64,000 nucleotides of DNA from the NCBI RefSeq assembly GCF_013409045.1, contig NZ_JACCBT010000001.1, positions 4,774,001 through 4,838,000 on the forward strand, read 5' to 3'. Numbering within the stretch: position 1 is the first letter of the stretch; each line of letters begins with the position of its first letter. The notes under the pieces were generated by a model. The model was not told where the DNA came from, ran no database searches, and worked only from the letters and a program-made list of their open reading frames with translations. Shown here piece by piece: positions 6,909 through 15,247 of the stretch. Source of the DNA: Actinomadura citrea (GTDB lineage: Bacteria > Actinomycetota > Actinomycetes > Streptosporangiales > Streptosporangiaceae). Position numbers and translations under genes: made by a program.

Positions 6909-7924
6909 GGCTCCTCCTCCAGCGGCAACGTCGCCTCCACCAGGAACCCGCCGGCGGGCCCCGGGCCGGTGCGCAGGTCGCCGCCCACGGCGGCGGCCCG
7001 CTCGCGCATGCCGAGCAGCCCGTGCCCGGCCGGGCCGCCGCCCGTCCCGCCGCCGGGGCCGGGCCCGTTGTCGCGGACGCTCACGCGCAGCGCGTCCGGG
7101 GCGTAGTCGAGCTCCACGTCGACGGCGGCGCCGGGCGCGTGCCTGCGGGCGTTGGTCAGGGCCTCCTGGACGATCCGGTAGGCGGCCAGCTCCAGCCCGG
7201 GGTCCAGCACCGCGACGTGCCCGCCGACGATCAGGCGGACGCCCGCGGCACCCGACTCGCGGGTCTCGTCGACCAGGTCGAGGAGCTGCTGCAGGCCCGG
7301 CTGGGGGCGGCGGGTCGGCTCGGCGCCGGCGTCCTCGCGCAGCACGCCGAGCAGCCTCCGCATCTCGGTGAGCGCGGTGCGGGCGGTGTCGCCGATGGCC
7401 AGCAGCCGCCTGGCCCCGTCCTCCGGCATGCCGGGGACCGCCAGCCGGGCCGTCTCGGCCTGCACGGAGATCATCGAGATGTGGTGCGCGACGACGTCGT
7501 GCAGCTCGCGGGCGATGCGGGCCCGCTCGCCTCGCGCGGTGTGCTCCAGCAGGGTGGTCTCGAACGCCCGCCGGGAGGCGTCGCGCGCGGCGGACTCGGC
7601 GCGGCGCCGCAGGACGCGGCGGCGCACCAGGACCGTCCAGACGGCGGCGAGGGCGGTGAGGGCGGCGACGGCGGCGCCGCCGTGCAGGACGCACGCCGCG
7701 GCGGCCGCGGCGGTGATCATGGCGGCGGCCGCCGGGCCCCGGTCGCGGACGACCGCCAGCGGGAGCGTCGCGCACACGTCCACCACCAGCGCCAGCGCCA
7801 GGACCACCCCCGAGCCGTGGGTGCGGTAGACGGCCTCCGCCGCGGCGGCCACGGCGAGACAGCCGCCGGCCGCCGGCCACCGCCCCCGCCCGGAGGTCCC
7901 GTCGCTGTCGCCCACGGACGCCAT
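6905..7924 (-). CDS. Histidine kinase (HisKA_3 family), membrane-anchored
   Basis: A 339-residue sensor kinase. Residues about 15-100 form three to four hydrophobic segments with little extracytoplasmic sequence, so it may sense within the membrane. The HisKA_3 dimerisation box RIARELHDVVAHH carries phosphoacceptor H142. The ATPase domain follows, with the N-box in EALTNARRHAPG and the G-box DNGPGPG. Such intramembrane-sensing kinases beside ABC-2 transporters often respond to cell-envelope stress or antimicrobial compounds. That role is inferred from the neighbours. The start is taken as ATG 7924. Confidence 0.88.
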   Translation of the reverse strand: MASVGDSDGTSGRGRWPAAGGCLAVAAAAEAVYRTHGSGVVLALALVVDVCATLPLAVVRDRGPAAAAMITAAAAAACVLHGGAAVAALTALAAVWTVLVRRRVLRRRAESAARDASRRAFETTLLEHTARGERARIARELHDVVAHHISMISVQAETARLAVPGMPEDGARRLLAIGDTARTALTEMRRLLGVLREDAGAEPTRRPQPGLQQLLDLVDETRESGAAGVRLIVGGHVAVLDPGLELAAYRIVQEALTNARRHAPGAAVDVELDYAPDALRVSVRDNGPGPGGGTGGGPAGHGLLGMRERAAAVGGDLRTGPGPAGGFLVEATLPLEEEP

Positions 7925-7947
7925 TGTGGCGCGGCCGGCGCCGCGGC

Positions 7948-7971
7948 GGCGTCCCTCCCGCGAGGGACGCC
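7948..7971. promoter_or_regulatory. Perfect inverted repeat in the kinase/ABC divergent region
   Basis: GGCGTCCCTC-CCGC-GAGGGACGCC is a 10-bp perfect repeat with a four-base centre, 24 bases upstream of the kinase start and 80 upstream of the ABC ATPase start. It could be the response-regulator operator or a hairpin in the kinase leader. Confidence 0.45.
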
Positions 7972-8037
7972 CGGTCCCCCGGCCCGGACCCGCCAAGACT
8001 CCTCCCCGGCGTGATGACCCGGGGCCGCGGCGCTCCG

Positions 8038-8043
8038 TAACCT
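8038..8043 (+). promoter_or_regulatory. -10 element TAACCT before the ABC ATPase gene
   Basis: TAACCT ends eight bases before ATG 8052 and no ribosome-binding site is present, so a leaderless mRNA is likely. The -35 region is weak. Confidence 0.35.
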
Positions 8044-8051
8044 CCCGGTCC

Positions 8052-8981
8052 ATGGAGGCAACCATCGAAGTGCGGGGCCTGCGCAAGCGGTACGGGCCCA
8101 CCCTCGCCGTGGACGACCTGTCGTTCACCGTCGGCCCCGGGCAGGTCACCGGGTTCGTCGGCCCGAACGGCGCCGGCAAGTCCACCACCATGCGGATGAT
8201 CATCGGGCTGGACCGGCCGGACGGCGGGACGGCGCTGGTCGGCGGCCGGCCCTACCGGTCGCTGCGGGCGCCGCTGTGCCGGCTCGGGGCGATGTTGGAC
8301 GCGTCCGCGCTCCACCCGGCCCGCCGCGCCCGCGACCATCTGCTGTGGCTCGCGCACGCCAACGGGCTGCCGGCCCGGCGGGTGGACGAGGTGATCGGGC
8401 TGACCGGGCTGGCCAGCGCGGCCCGCCGCCGGGCGGGCGGCTTCTCCCTCGGCATGCGGCAGCGCCTCGGGATCGCCGCGGCGCTGCTCGGGGACCCGCC
8501 GGTGCTGATGTTCGACGAACCGGTCAACGGCCTGGACCCCGAGGGTGTCACCTGGATCCGGGGGCTGCTGCGGTCGCTCGCCGCAGAGGGACGCGCCGTG
8601 CTGGTCTCCAGCCACCTGATGGGCGAACTGGAGGGCGGCGCCGACCACCTGGTGGTGATCGGGCGGGGCCGGCTGATCGCCGACACCCGGGTCAAGGACC
8701 TGCTGGAGGCCGCGTCCGGCGGCCGGGTCGAGGTGCGCACCGCCGAGCGCCGGGAGGCCATGACCGCCCTGGCCCGCGCGAGCGCCACGGTGACGGCGTC
8801 CGGCCCGGACGCCGTCATTGTCACGGGACTGGCCGCCGAGCGGGTCATCGCGGTCCTCACCGGGGCCGGGGTGGGGTTCAGCGGCGTCGGCGAGCACCGC
8901 GCGTCGCTGGAGGAGGCCTACATGGAGCTGACCCGGGACGCGGTGGAGTTCCAGGCCGCGCAGGGGCGGGAGTCCCGGTGA
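8052..8981 (+). CDS. ABC-2 exporter ATPase subunit
   Basis: A 309-residue ATPase of the CcmA/DRR type. Walker A is G37-PNGAGKST45, the signature is SLGMRQR, and Walker B is LMFDEP followed by VNGLDPEG. The C-terminal 80 residues are the variable extension usual in drug/lipid exporters. It powers the two permeases encoded next, to which it is coupled by a GTGA overlap. The ATPase at 58452-59420 is a close paralogue (shared KRYG, PNGAGKSTTMR, SLGM and NGLDPEG). The start is ATG 8052; an upstream open extension has no family similarity. Confidence 0.9.
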   Translation: MEATIEVRGLRKRYGPTLAVDDLSFTVGPGQVTGFVGPNGAGKSTTMRMIIGLDRPDGGTALVGGRPYRSLRAPLCRLGAMLDASALHPARRARDHLLWLAHANGLPARRVDEVIGLTGLASAARRRAGGFSLGMRQRLGIAAALLGDPPVLMFDEPVNGLDPEGVTWIRGLLRSLAAEGRAVLVSSHLMGELEGGADHLVVIGRGRLIADTRVKDLLEAASGGRVEVRTAERREAMTALARASATVTASGPDAVIVTGLAAERVIAVLTGAGVGFSGVGEHRASLEEAYMELTRDAVEFQAAQGRESR

Positions 8982-10432
8982 GCGCCCCGGGGCCCACCGC
9001 GGCGGCGCCGTACCGCAGCGCGGTCCACGACGGGGCCCGCGACGGATTCGGGCGGCTGCTGGTCGCCGAGTGGACCAAGCTGCGCACCGTCCGCCGCTGG
9101 ATGCTGGCCCTGCTGGCGTCGGTGCTGCTGACCGTGCTGGTGGCGCTGCTGGCGGCGGCGGGCAGCCAGTCCACCGGCCACGGGGACGGGCCGTCCGACC
9201 CGGCGCGGCTGGAGGCCTTCGACCTGGGCCACTACACCTACCGGCCGCTGGCGGGGGACGGCTCGGTCGTCGCGCGCGTCACCTCCCAGCAGGGCGGGGG
9301 CGCGTGGGCCAAGGCCGGCCTCATGGTCAGGGGAAGCACGCGGAGCGGCACCCCGTACGCGGCGCTGGTGGTGACGCCGGGGCACGGGGTCCGCCTCCAG
9401 AGCGGCTACAAGGAGGGCGGCGCCGGCGGCGGGACGGGCACCGTGCCGCGCTGGCTCAGGCTGACCCGCGCCGGGACGTCCGTCACGGGCTACGCCTCGC
9501 CCGACGGCCGCGACTGGCGCCGCGTCGGGTCCCTCCGGCTGGAGGGGCTGCCGCGCACGGCCCTGGCGGGCGTGTTCGTGGCCGCCCCGGACAAGGTCGA
9601 GGTGCGGCGGATGTTCGGCGGTGAGAGCGTCTCCGGGCAGCCCTCCGCCACCCGGGCGACGTTCGACCAGGTGGCGGTGGCTCCGGCGCAGCCGGGCGCC
9701 GCGTGGCGGGACCGCGGCGCCCCGGGCGGTCCGGCGGCCGACCCCTCCCTGGACGGCCGCACCGGGTCCAGAGCGACGATGACGCTGAAGGGCACGGGCG
9801 ATGTGGGACCCAACGCGTTCGCCCACGACGTCACCAAGACGACCCTCACCGGCGCGCTGATCGGGCAGGTGGCGATCGTGACGCTGGCGGTGCTGTTCGT
9901 GACGGCCGAGTACCGGCGCGGGATGCTGCGCACGACGTTCGCGGCCGCCCCTCGGCGCGGCCGGGTGCTGGCGGCCAAGGCCGTCGTGGCGGGCCTGGCG
10001 TCGCTGGCGGCGGGGCTGGCGGCGGCGTTCGGGGCGGTGCTGCTCGCCGGGCCGGTGATGCGCTCGCACGGGCTGGCGACACCGTCCCTGACCAACGGTG
10101 CGGTGCTGCGCGCGGTCGCTGGCACGGGGGCGCTGTTCGCCGTGATCGCCGTGTTCTCGCTGGCGGTCGCGGTGATCGTGCGGCGCGGCGCGCCCGCGAT
10201 CACGATCGTGCTGCTGCTCCTGCTCGTCCCGCAGATCGTGGCGACCGGGCTGCCGCTGTCGGCGGCGCGGTGGCTGGAGCGCCTCACCCCGGCGGCCGGA
10301 TTCGCGATCCAGCAGACCGTCGACCGGTTCGACCGGGCGATCGACCCGTGGGCGGGGCTCGGGGTGCTGTGCGCGTACACGGCGGTCGCCCTGGCCGCGG
10401 CCGCCTGGCTGGTCGAGAGGCGGGACGCATGA
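8978..10432 (+). CDS. ABC-2 permease with an inserted DUF1349/concanavalin-like domain
   Basis: A 484-residue permease. It opens with the EWTKLRTVRRW motif of actinobacterial ABC-2 permeases and a first membrane helix at about 41-62. Residues about 80-240 are an extracytoplasmic beta-sandwich: YTYRPLAGDGSVVARV, AGLMVRGS, PYAALVVTPGHGVRLQ, PRWLRLTRAG and VTGYASPDGRDWRRVG. This matches the layout of DUF1349/LamG-like lectin folds. The remaining membrane helices follow from about 280 (LIGQVAIVTLAVLFVTAEYRRGMLRTT). Ordinary family members are near 260-280 residues, so the insertion explains the length. The lectin-like domain may bind a glycan or glycosylated drug; this is inference. Confidence 0.8.
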   Translation: MSAPGPTAAAPYRSAVHDGARDGFGRLLVAEWTKLRTVRRWMLALLASVLLTVLVALLAAAGSQSTGHGDGPSDPARLEAFDLGHYTYRPLAGDGSVVARVTSQQGGGAWAKAGLMVRGSTRSGTPYAALVVTPGHGVRLQSGYKEGGAGGGTGTVPRWLRLTRAGTSVTGYASPDGRDWRRVGSLRLEGLPRTALAGVFVAAPDKVEVRRMFGGESVSGQPSATRATFDQVAVAPAQPGAAWRDRGAPGGPAADPSLDGRTGSRATMTLKGTGDVGPNAFAHDVTKTTLTGALIGQVAIVTLAVLFVTAEYRRGMLRTTFAAAPRRGRVLAAKAVVAGLASLAAGLAAAFGAVLLAGPVMRSHGLATPSLTNGAVLRAVAGTGALFAVIAVFSLAVAVIVRRGAPAITIVLLLLLVPQIVATGLPLSAARWLERLTPAAGFAIQQTVDRFDRAIDPWAGLGVLCAYTAVALAAAAWLVERRDA

Positions 10433-11238
10433 CCGGCCCGGCGTGGACGGGCCTGCACGCGCTGCACGCCGAGTGGACGAAGCTGCGCACGGTGCCGAGC
10501 ACGGCGTGGCTCGCACCGGCGCTGGCGGTCCTGGTCGCCGCGGTGGGCGCGGCGGTGACCGGGACGGTGGACACCTCGCACTGCACGACGCCCGCCGGGT
10601 GCGTGGAGGACACGCCGAAGCTGGCGCTGTCGGGCGTGCAACTGGGGCAGGTGGCCGCGGTGGTCCTCGGCGTCCTGGCGGTCGGGGGCGAGTACACCGC
10701 GGGAACGATCGCCGCGACCCTGGCGGCGGTACCGGGACGGATCACCGTGCTGGCCGCCAAGGCCGCCGTGGTGGCGGGGCTCGTCGCCGCGGGCGGGACG
10801 GCCGGGGTGCTGGCGTCGCTGGCGGCGGGGCGGGGCGTCCTGCCCGGCAACGGCTTCACGGAGGCGAACGGCTACCCGCCGCTGTCCCTCGCCGACGGCC
10901 CCACCGCCCGCGCGGCCGCCGGGACCGTCCTCTACCTCGTGCTGGTGGCACTGCTGGCCCTGGGCGTGGGGACCTTGCTGCGCGAGCCCGCGGCGGCGAT
11001 CAGCGCGGTGCTGGCGCTGCTGTGGATCGTGCCGGTCGTCACCCGGCTGGTCGGGGACGAGGCGTGGCGGGAGCGCCTGGAGAAGGCCGCGCCGATGACG
11101 GCGGGGCTCGCCGTCCAGGCGACGCGGGGCGTGGACCGGCTTCCGATCGGGCCGTGGGAGGGCCTCGGCGTGCTGGCCGCCTACGCGGCCGCGGCGCTGC
11201 TGGCGGGCGGCGCCGCGCTCGCCGCGCGCGACGCCTGA
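10429..11238 (+). CDS. ABC-2 permease subunit
   Basis: A 269-residue multi-helix protein with the N-terminal AEWTKLRTVPSTAW motif shared with the previous permease, GEYTAGTI in the first cytoplasmic loop, and five or six membrane spans. The short extracytoplasmic loop after helix 1 holds a Cys pair (SHCTTPAGC). It overlaps the previous gene by ATGA and so completes an ATPase-permease-permease operon. It converges on fxsA with three bases between stops. Confidence 0.85.
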   Translation: MTGPAWTGLHALHAEWTKLRTVPSTAWLAPALAVLVAAVGAAVTGTVDTSHCTTPAGCVEDTPKLALSGVQLGQVAAVVLGVLAVGGEYTAGTIAATLAAVPGRITVLAAKAAVVAGLVAAGGTAGVLASLAAGRGVLPGNGFTEANGYPPLSLADGPTARAAAGTVLYLVLVALLALGVGTLLREPAAAISAVLALLWIVPVVTRLVGDEAWRERLEKAAPMTAGLAVQATRGVDRLPIGPWEGLGVLAAYAAAALLAGGAALAARDA

Positions 11239-11241
11239 CGG

Positions 11242-11784
11242 TCAGGCGCGCGACGTCCTGTCGCCGTTCTCGTCGACGGCCTTGTCGTCGTGGATGACCT
11301 CGCCTCGGACCACCGGTCCGGGCGGGGTCTCGACGCGGTCGGGCCCGGGCCCCCGTCCGAACGGGTCGAACCCTGCGGCGCCGGGCGGGAACATGGTGGC
11401 GGCGCGTTCCTCGGCGGCCCGCATCCGGCGCGCCGCGAACGCCGACAGGACGCGGCGGACGAGCGGGCGGGTGAAGGGCAGCACGAACGCGAGCCCGACC
11501 ACGTCGGTGACGAAACCGGGGACCAGCAGCAGCACGCCGCCGGCCATGACCAGCGCCGCGTCCGCGACCTCCCGGTCGGGCAGCACCCCGCGCCGCGCCG
11601 TCTCCTGCAGGGCCCGCCACGCGCGGCGGCCCTCCCTGCGGACGATCCACGCGCCGAGGGCGGTCTCGGCGATCAGCAGGCCGACCGTGGGCCATGCGCC
11701 GATCACCCCGCCGACCTGGATCAGCACGAAGATCTCCAGGACCGGCACCAGCAGGAACGCCAGGACGATCAGCAGCGGCAGCAT
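11242..11784 (-). CDS. fxsA: FxsA-family membrane protein
   Basis: A 180-residue cytoplasmic-membrane protein. FxsA hallmarks are VPVLEIFVLIQVG at the N-terminus, ETALGAWIVRREGRRA in the cytoplasmic loop, and LLLVPGFVTDVVGL in the central membrane segment. The C-terminal 60 residues are hydrophilic and less conserved. In E. coli, overexpressed FxsA relieves exclusion of phage T7 by F plasmid; its normal role is unknown. The gene precedes nothing obvious on its strand and is probably monocistronic. Confidence 0.85.
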   Translation of the reverse strand: MLPLLIVLAFLLVPVLEIFVLIQVGGVIGAWPTVGLLIAETALGAWIVRREGRRAWRALQETARRGVLPDREVADAALVMAGGVLLLVPGFVTDVVGLAFVLPFTRPLVRRVLSAFAARRMRAAEERAATMFPPGAAGFDPFGRGPGPDRVETPPGPVVRGEVIHDDKAVDENGDRTSRA

Positions 11785-11874
11785 GGCTCCATCTTCGGGG
11801 TCGTCGAAAGCCTCTCCCCTGGTTCAACGCCGGGACGGCCCCGTTCGTTTCCCCGCGCGTCCCCCGGGCGCGCC

Positions 11875-12621
11875 TCAGCCCGGATCGCGGAGCCTGCCGA
11901 TGCGGTCGCTCATCCCCCACTGGGTGATGCGCAGCGCCGCCTCGGCCATCACGTCCCGGCTCATCTTGCTGGTCCCGTGGACGCGCTCGACGAACGTGAT
12001 CGGCACCTCGACCACGCGCAGCCCCTGCCGCAGGGCCCGCAGCGCCAGGTCGATCTGGAAGCAGTAGCCGCGCGAGTCGACCCCCTCCAGCCCGATCTTC
12101 TCCAGGGTCGCGGCGCGGAACGCGCGGTAGCCGCCGGTGGAGTCGTGCAGCGGGATGCCGAGCATCACCCGGGCGTAGGTGTTGGCGCCGCGCGACAGCG
12201 CCTCGCGCCGCTTCGGCCAGTTGCGGACCCGGCCGCCGGGCACCCAGCGGGCGCCGATGACCAGGTCGGCGTCCTCCAGCGCCGACAGCAGCCGCGGCAG
12301 CTCCTCGGGCTGGTGGGAGCCGTCGGCGTCCATCTCGACCATGACGTCGTAGCCGTGCTCGGCGGCCCACCGGAACCCGGCGATGTAGGCGGGGCCGAGG
12401 CCCTCCTTGCCCTGCCGGTGCAGCACCCTGATCTGCTCGTCCGCTTCCGCCATCGCGTCGGCGGCCTCGCCGGTGCCGTCGGGGCTCGCGTCGTCCACGA
12501 CCAGGACGTCCACCGACGGGACGGCCTCGCGCACCCGCCCGGCGATGCGCTCGATGTTGTCCCGCTCGTTGTACGTCGGGATGATCACGAGCACCCGGCC
12601 GAGGCCGGCTGGGATCTCCAT
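11875..12621 (-). CDS. ppm1: Polyprenol-phosphate mannosyltransferase
   Basis: A 248-residue GT2 enzyme. It transfers mannose from GDP-mannose to polyprenyl phosphate at the inner face of the membrane, giving the donor for protein and glycolipid mannosylation. Motifs are IIPTYNERDNI, VVDDASPDGTG, the DxD-type MDADGSHQPEE, and GYCFQIDLALRA near the C-terminus. There are no membrane helices, as in the soluble Ppm1 catalytic domain of actinobacteria. It follows lnt by five bases, and the two proteins are fused or adjacent in mycobacteria. ATG 12621 is preferred; ATG 12657 would overlap lnt. Confidence 0.9.
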   Translation of the reverse strand: MEIPAGLGRVLVIIPTYNERDNIERIAGRVREAVPSVDVLVVDDASPDGTGEAADAMAEADEQIRVLHRQGKEGLGPAYIAGFRWAAEHGYDVMVEMDADGSHQPEELPRLLSALEDADLVIGARWVPGGRVRNWPKRREALSRGANTYARVMLGIPLHDSTGGYRAFRAATLEKIGLEGVDSRGYCFQIDLALRALRQGLRVVEVPITFVERVHGTSKMSRDVMAEAALRITQWGMSDRIGRLRDPG

Positions 12622-12626
12622 CGGCG

Positions 12627-14306
12627 TCAATTCCCCTCGTTCTTCCTGGCTGTCCATGCCGCCGCGCAGACCGCGCCGAGCCCGAGCAGCGCCAGTGCCC
12701 ACTCCGGCGCCTCCCCCAGCCGGTCCGACGCCGTCCGCGCCGTGCGCGCCGGGACGGCCGCGACCTGGACGGCGGGGACGAACTCCCGGGACCGGTCGAC
12801 CATCCGGCCGTCGGGGGCGACGATGGCGCTGATCCCGCTCGTCGCGGCTACCAAGATCGTACGGCCATGTTCGACCGCCCGCAGCCGCGACATGGCGATC
12901 TGCTGGGGCGGCAGGCTGGTCTTGCCGTAGGTGGCGTTGTTGGTCTGCACGACCAGCAGGTTCCCGCGCGCGACGTCGCGGACCTCCTTGTCGTAGGCCA
13001 CCTCGAAGCAGATCACGTCGCCGATGTCCACCGGCCCGAGCCTCATCACGCCCGAGCGGTCGCCCTTGGCGAAGTCGCGGGGGATCCGCTCGAACCGGGT
13101 GATCAGCTTGGTGAGGACGTCGCGGAACGGCAGGTACTCCCCGAACGGGACGGGGTGCCGCTTGACGTAGTAGTCGCCCGGGCCGGTCCGGGGGTCCCAG
13201 ACGATGCCGCGGTTCTCGACCTTCTCCCCGTCGGGCGTGTCGGTGAGGGCGCCGACGAGGACGGGGACGCCGATGTCCTTCACCGCGCCGTCGATGGCGT
13301 TGTAGGCGTCGGGTTCGGCGTAGGGGTCCAGGTCGCTGGCGTTCTCCGGCCAGACCACCAGCTGCGGCCTGGCGAGCCGCCCCGCACGGACCCGCGCGGC
13401 CAGCTCGTGGGTGGCCTTGACGTGGTTGTCCAGCACGGCCTTGCGCTGGCCGAGGAAGTCCAGCCCGAGGCGCGGCACGTTGCCCTGGACGACCGCGACG
13501 GTGACCGGGCGGCCGTCGGCGGGAGTGGGGATCAGCAGCCCGCCGCCGACGACGGCGCCGACCGCGGCCAGGCAGACCGCGGCCGGCAGCAGCGCCCGGC
13601 CGCGGGTCCGGGGCGGCTTGTCGGCGTCCGCTCCCTCGGACCGGGCACTCTGGGACCGGGCGCGGTGGACGGCCACGGCGGCGCAGGCGAGGAGCCCGCC
13701 GATCAGGGCCGTCAGGAACGTGACCAGGGGCGCGCCGCCGACGGACGCGTACGGGGTGAGGAGGGTGGCGGTCTGGCTGAACGCCAGCCGCGCCCAGGGG
13801 AACCCCCCGAAGGGGACGCGGCCGCGGATCAGCTCCTCGCCGACCCACAGCGCGGCCGTCCACACCGGCCAGCCGGGCAGCCGGGTGACCATCGCGATCC
13901 CCGCGCCGAGGGGCAGGAAGTAGGCGGCCTGGACGAGGCTGAGGATGATCCAGCCGTCCGGGCCGATCCGGGAGATGCCCTCCAGTGCGGGAACGAAGAA
14001 CGCGGCGCCGCCGACGAAGGCGAGCCAGGCGGCGGTGCGGGCGGACCGGCCGAGCAGCGCGAGGGTCAGCAGCGCGACGCCCACCGGCGCGAGGGGCGTG
14101 AGGTCGAACGGGGGGAAGGCCGGCCACATCACCAGCCCGGCGGCCGCGGCCAGCAGCGTGCGGGGCCAGCCCGCGCGGCCGCCGGAGCGCAGGCCGCGGC
14201 GCAGGCGGCCGAGCCGCCCGCGCGGTGCCCCGGTGCCGGGCTCGCCGCCCGGGCCGTCGCCCGGCCCCGTCGCCGGCGACCGGTCCGGGAGGGTCTCCTG
14301 GGCCAC
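12627..14306 (-). CDS. lnt: Apolipoprotein N-acyltransferase
   Basis: A 559-residue Lnt. An Arg/Pro/Gly-rich N-terminal tail (1-48) precedes about six membrane helices (50-270) and a C-terminal carbon-nitrogen hydrolase domain. The triad is visible as Glu in WPENAS, Lys in KRHPVPFGEYLPFR, and Cys in VICFEVAY. The enzyme adds the third acyl chain to the N-terminal Cys of lipoproteins, several of which are encoded in this window. It forms an operon with the mannosyltransferase. The leader upstream is unusually long if transcription starts at the TTGACA promoter near 14730. Confidence 0.92.
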   Translation of the reverse strand: MAQETLPDRSPATGPGDGPGGEPGTGAPRGRLGRLRRGLRSGGRAGWPRTLLAAAAGLVMWPAFPPFDLTPLAPVGVALLTLALLGRSARTAAWLAFVGGAAFFVPALEGISRIGPDGWIILSLVQAAYFLPLGAGIAMVTRLPGWPVWTAALWVGEELIRGRVPFGGFPWARLAFSQTATLLTPYASVGGAPLVTFLTALIGGLLACAAVAVHRARSQSARSEGADADKPPRTRGRALLPAAVCLAAVGAVVGGGLLIPTPADGRPVTVAVVQGNVPRLGLDFLGQRKAVLDNHVKATHELAARVRAGRLARPQLVVWPENASDLDPYAEPDAYNAIDGAVKDIGVPVLVGALTDTPDGEKVENRGIVWDPRTGPGDYYVKRHPVPFGEYLPFRDVLTKLITRFERIPRDFAKGDRSGVMRLGPVDIGDVICFEVAYDKEVRDVARGNLLVVQTNNATYGKTSLPPQQIAMSRLRAVEHGRTILVAATSGISAIVAPDGRMVDRSREFVPAVQVAAVPARTARTASDRLGEAPEWALALLGLGAVCAAAWTARKNEGN

Positions 14307-14702
14307 GTCCCACCTCGTTCATTCGGGTCTCTGCCGGAACGCTACCGGCCCGGGGCGCCCGCGGCGACCAGGGGCCCAGGTCGTGGCGGGAAGCGGCCGG
14401 TCCACCAGGTGCGGGACGCGGGCCGGGCACGGAGGCCGGACACGGAGGAGGGCCCGCGACATCCATCGGTCCGGAGTCGTCCCACAGGCGGTGGGAACGA
14501 GGCTCCGTTTTCTACTGGATGTCCGGGCCCTTCCCGGGTCCAACCCCCCGCGCGATCGGACGGCTCCGCCCGGACACGGCCCCGGATCACCGCGCTGGCT
14601 CGGGCGGGCACGATGCCGACCACTGGCGTGATCCCCGTCCCCGTCGCGGCGCGGCGCCCGGCGGCCCCTCGGGCGGCCGATCGGTGAGTCCCGTGCTGGA
14701 CT
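14307..14702 (-). promoter_or_regulatory. Long, structured leader of lnt-ppm1 (unassigned)
   Basis: Nearly 400 bases separate the predicted start at about 14702 from the lnt ATG. No convincing gene lies here on either strand. GGATCAC (14584-14590) pairs with GTGATCC (14628-14634), with a further TGG/CCA pairing inside, and other GC-rich stems are present. I could not match it to a known riboswitch class. Confidence 0.35.
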
Positions 14703-14708
14703 GCAGCA

Positions 14709-14736
14709 AAACTACCGGCTTCCGCCACCTTGTCAA
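14709..14736 (-). promoter_or_regulatory. Promoter TTGACA-N16-TAGTTT
   Basis: On the minus strand, TTGACA (14736-14731) and TAGTTT (14714-14709) are separated by 16 bases. This is the best housekeeping-type match I saw in the window. The first gene downstream is lnt. The bases between here and kal (14737-14851) hold no gene I can support. Confidence 0.55.
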
Positions 14737-14851
14737 CCGCCGCATGTTCTGCGGCTACTCCATGTTGTCCCAGCTCAACACCATGATCAGGGCGTTCGGC
14801 GATTTCGCCGGCGCCTGATCGATCACGGTTTCGATGGTGCGGAGCCGCCGG

Positions 14852-15247
14852 TCAGCCTCCCTGGGCCGAGACCACGACGGTCCCGGTCGCGGTGACCGCG
14901 ACGATCGGCTCGGCCAGCGCCTCGGCCGCCGACTCTCCCTTGTCCGGGCGGCCCCGGCACACCACGCGGGCCTCGAAGTCCATCACGCGGCTGCGGGTGC
15001 CGGCGCGGGCCAGCACGGCGGTGGTCTCCAGGACGTCCCCGGCCCGGACGGGCGCGCGGAACTGCACGTCGGAGTAGGAGGCGAACAGGCCCTCGTCGCC
15101 GTCGGTGCGGACGCACAGCTCCGTGGCCACGTCCCCGAACAGGCCCAGCACGTAGGCGCCGTCGACCAGGTCGCCGGCGTAGTGGGCGTGCGAGTAGGGG
15201 ATGTAGCGGCGGTGGGTGACGGTCAGTCCCTCGCGGGGGTCGCTCAC
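14852..15247 (-). CDS. kal: 3-aminobutyryl-CoA ammonia-lyase (hotdog fold)
   Basis: A 131-residue hotdog-fold protein. Taken alone it resembles a thioesterase/MaoC-type domain: SHAHYAGDLVDGAYVLGLFGDVATEL, then VRAGDVLETTAVLARAG. Its overlap with kamE and operon with kamD identify it as Kal, which removes ammonia from L-3-aminobutyryl-CoA to give crotonyl-CoA in the lysine aminomutase pathway. Length and the HYAGDLVDG segment fit that family. GTG 15247 overlaps the kamE stop (GTGA). Without the context, only 'hotdog domain protein' would be safe. Confidence 0.8.
   Translation of the reverse strand: MSDPREGLTVTHRRYIPYSHAHYAGDLVDGAYVLGLFGDVATELCVRTDGDEGLFASYSDVQFRAPVRAGDVLETTAVLARAGTRSRVMDFEARVVCRGRPDKGESAAEALAEPIVAVTATGTVVVSAQGG

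Noticed and set aside
6243..8897. An 884-codon frame spanning the response regulator, kinase and ABC regions
   Set aside because: Only its last 221 codons (from GTG 6908) are a recognisable protein; the rest is in the wrong frame of other genes.
14225..14818. Possible plus-strand ORF ending in a lower-GC segment before kal
   Set aside because: No family resemblance, no ribosome-binding site, and the better signal there is a promoter on the opposite strand.
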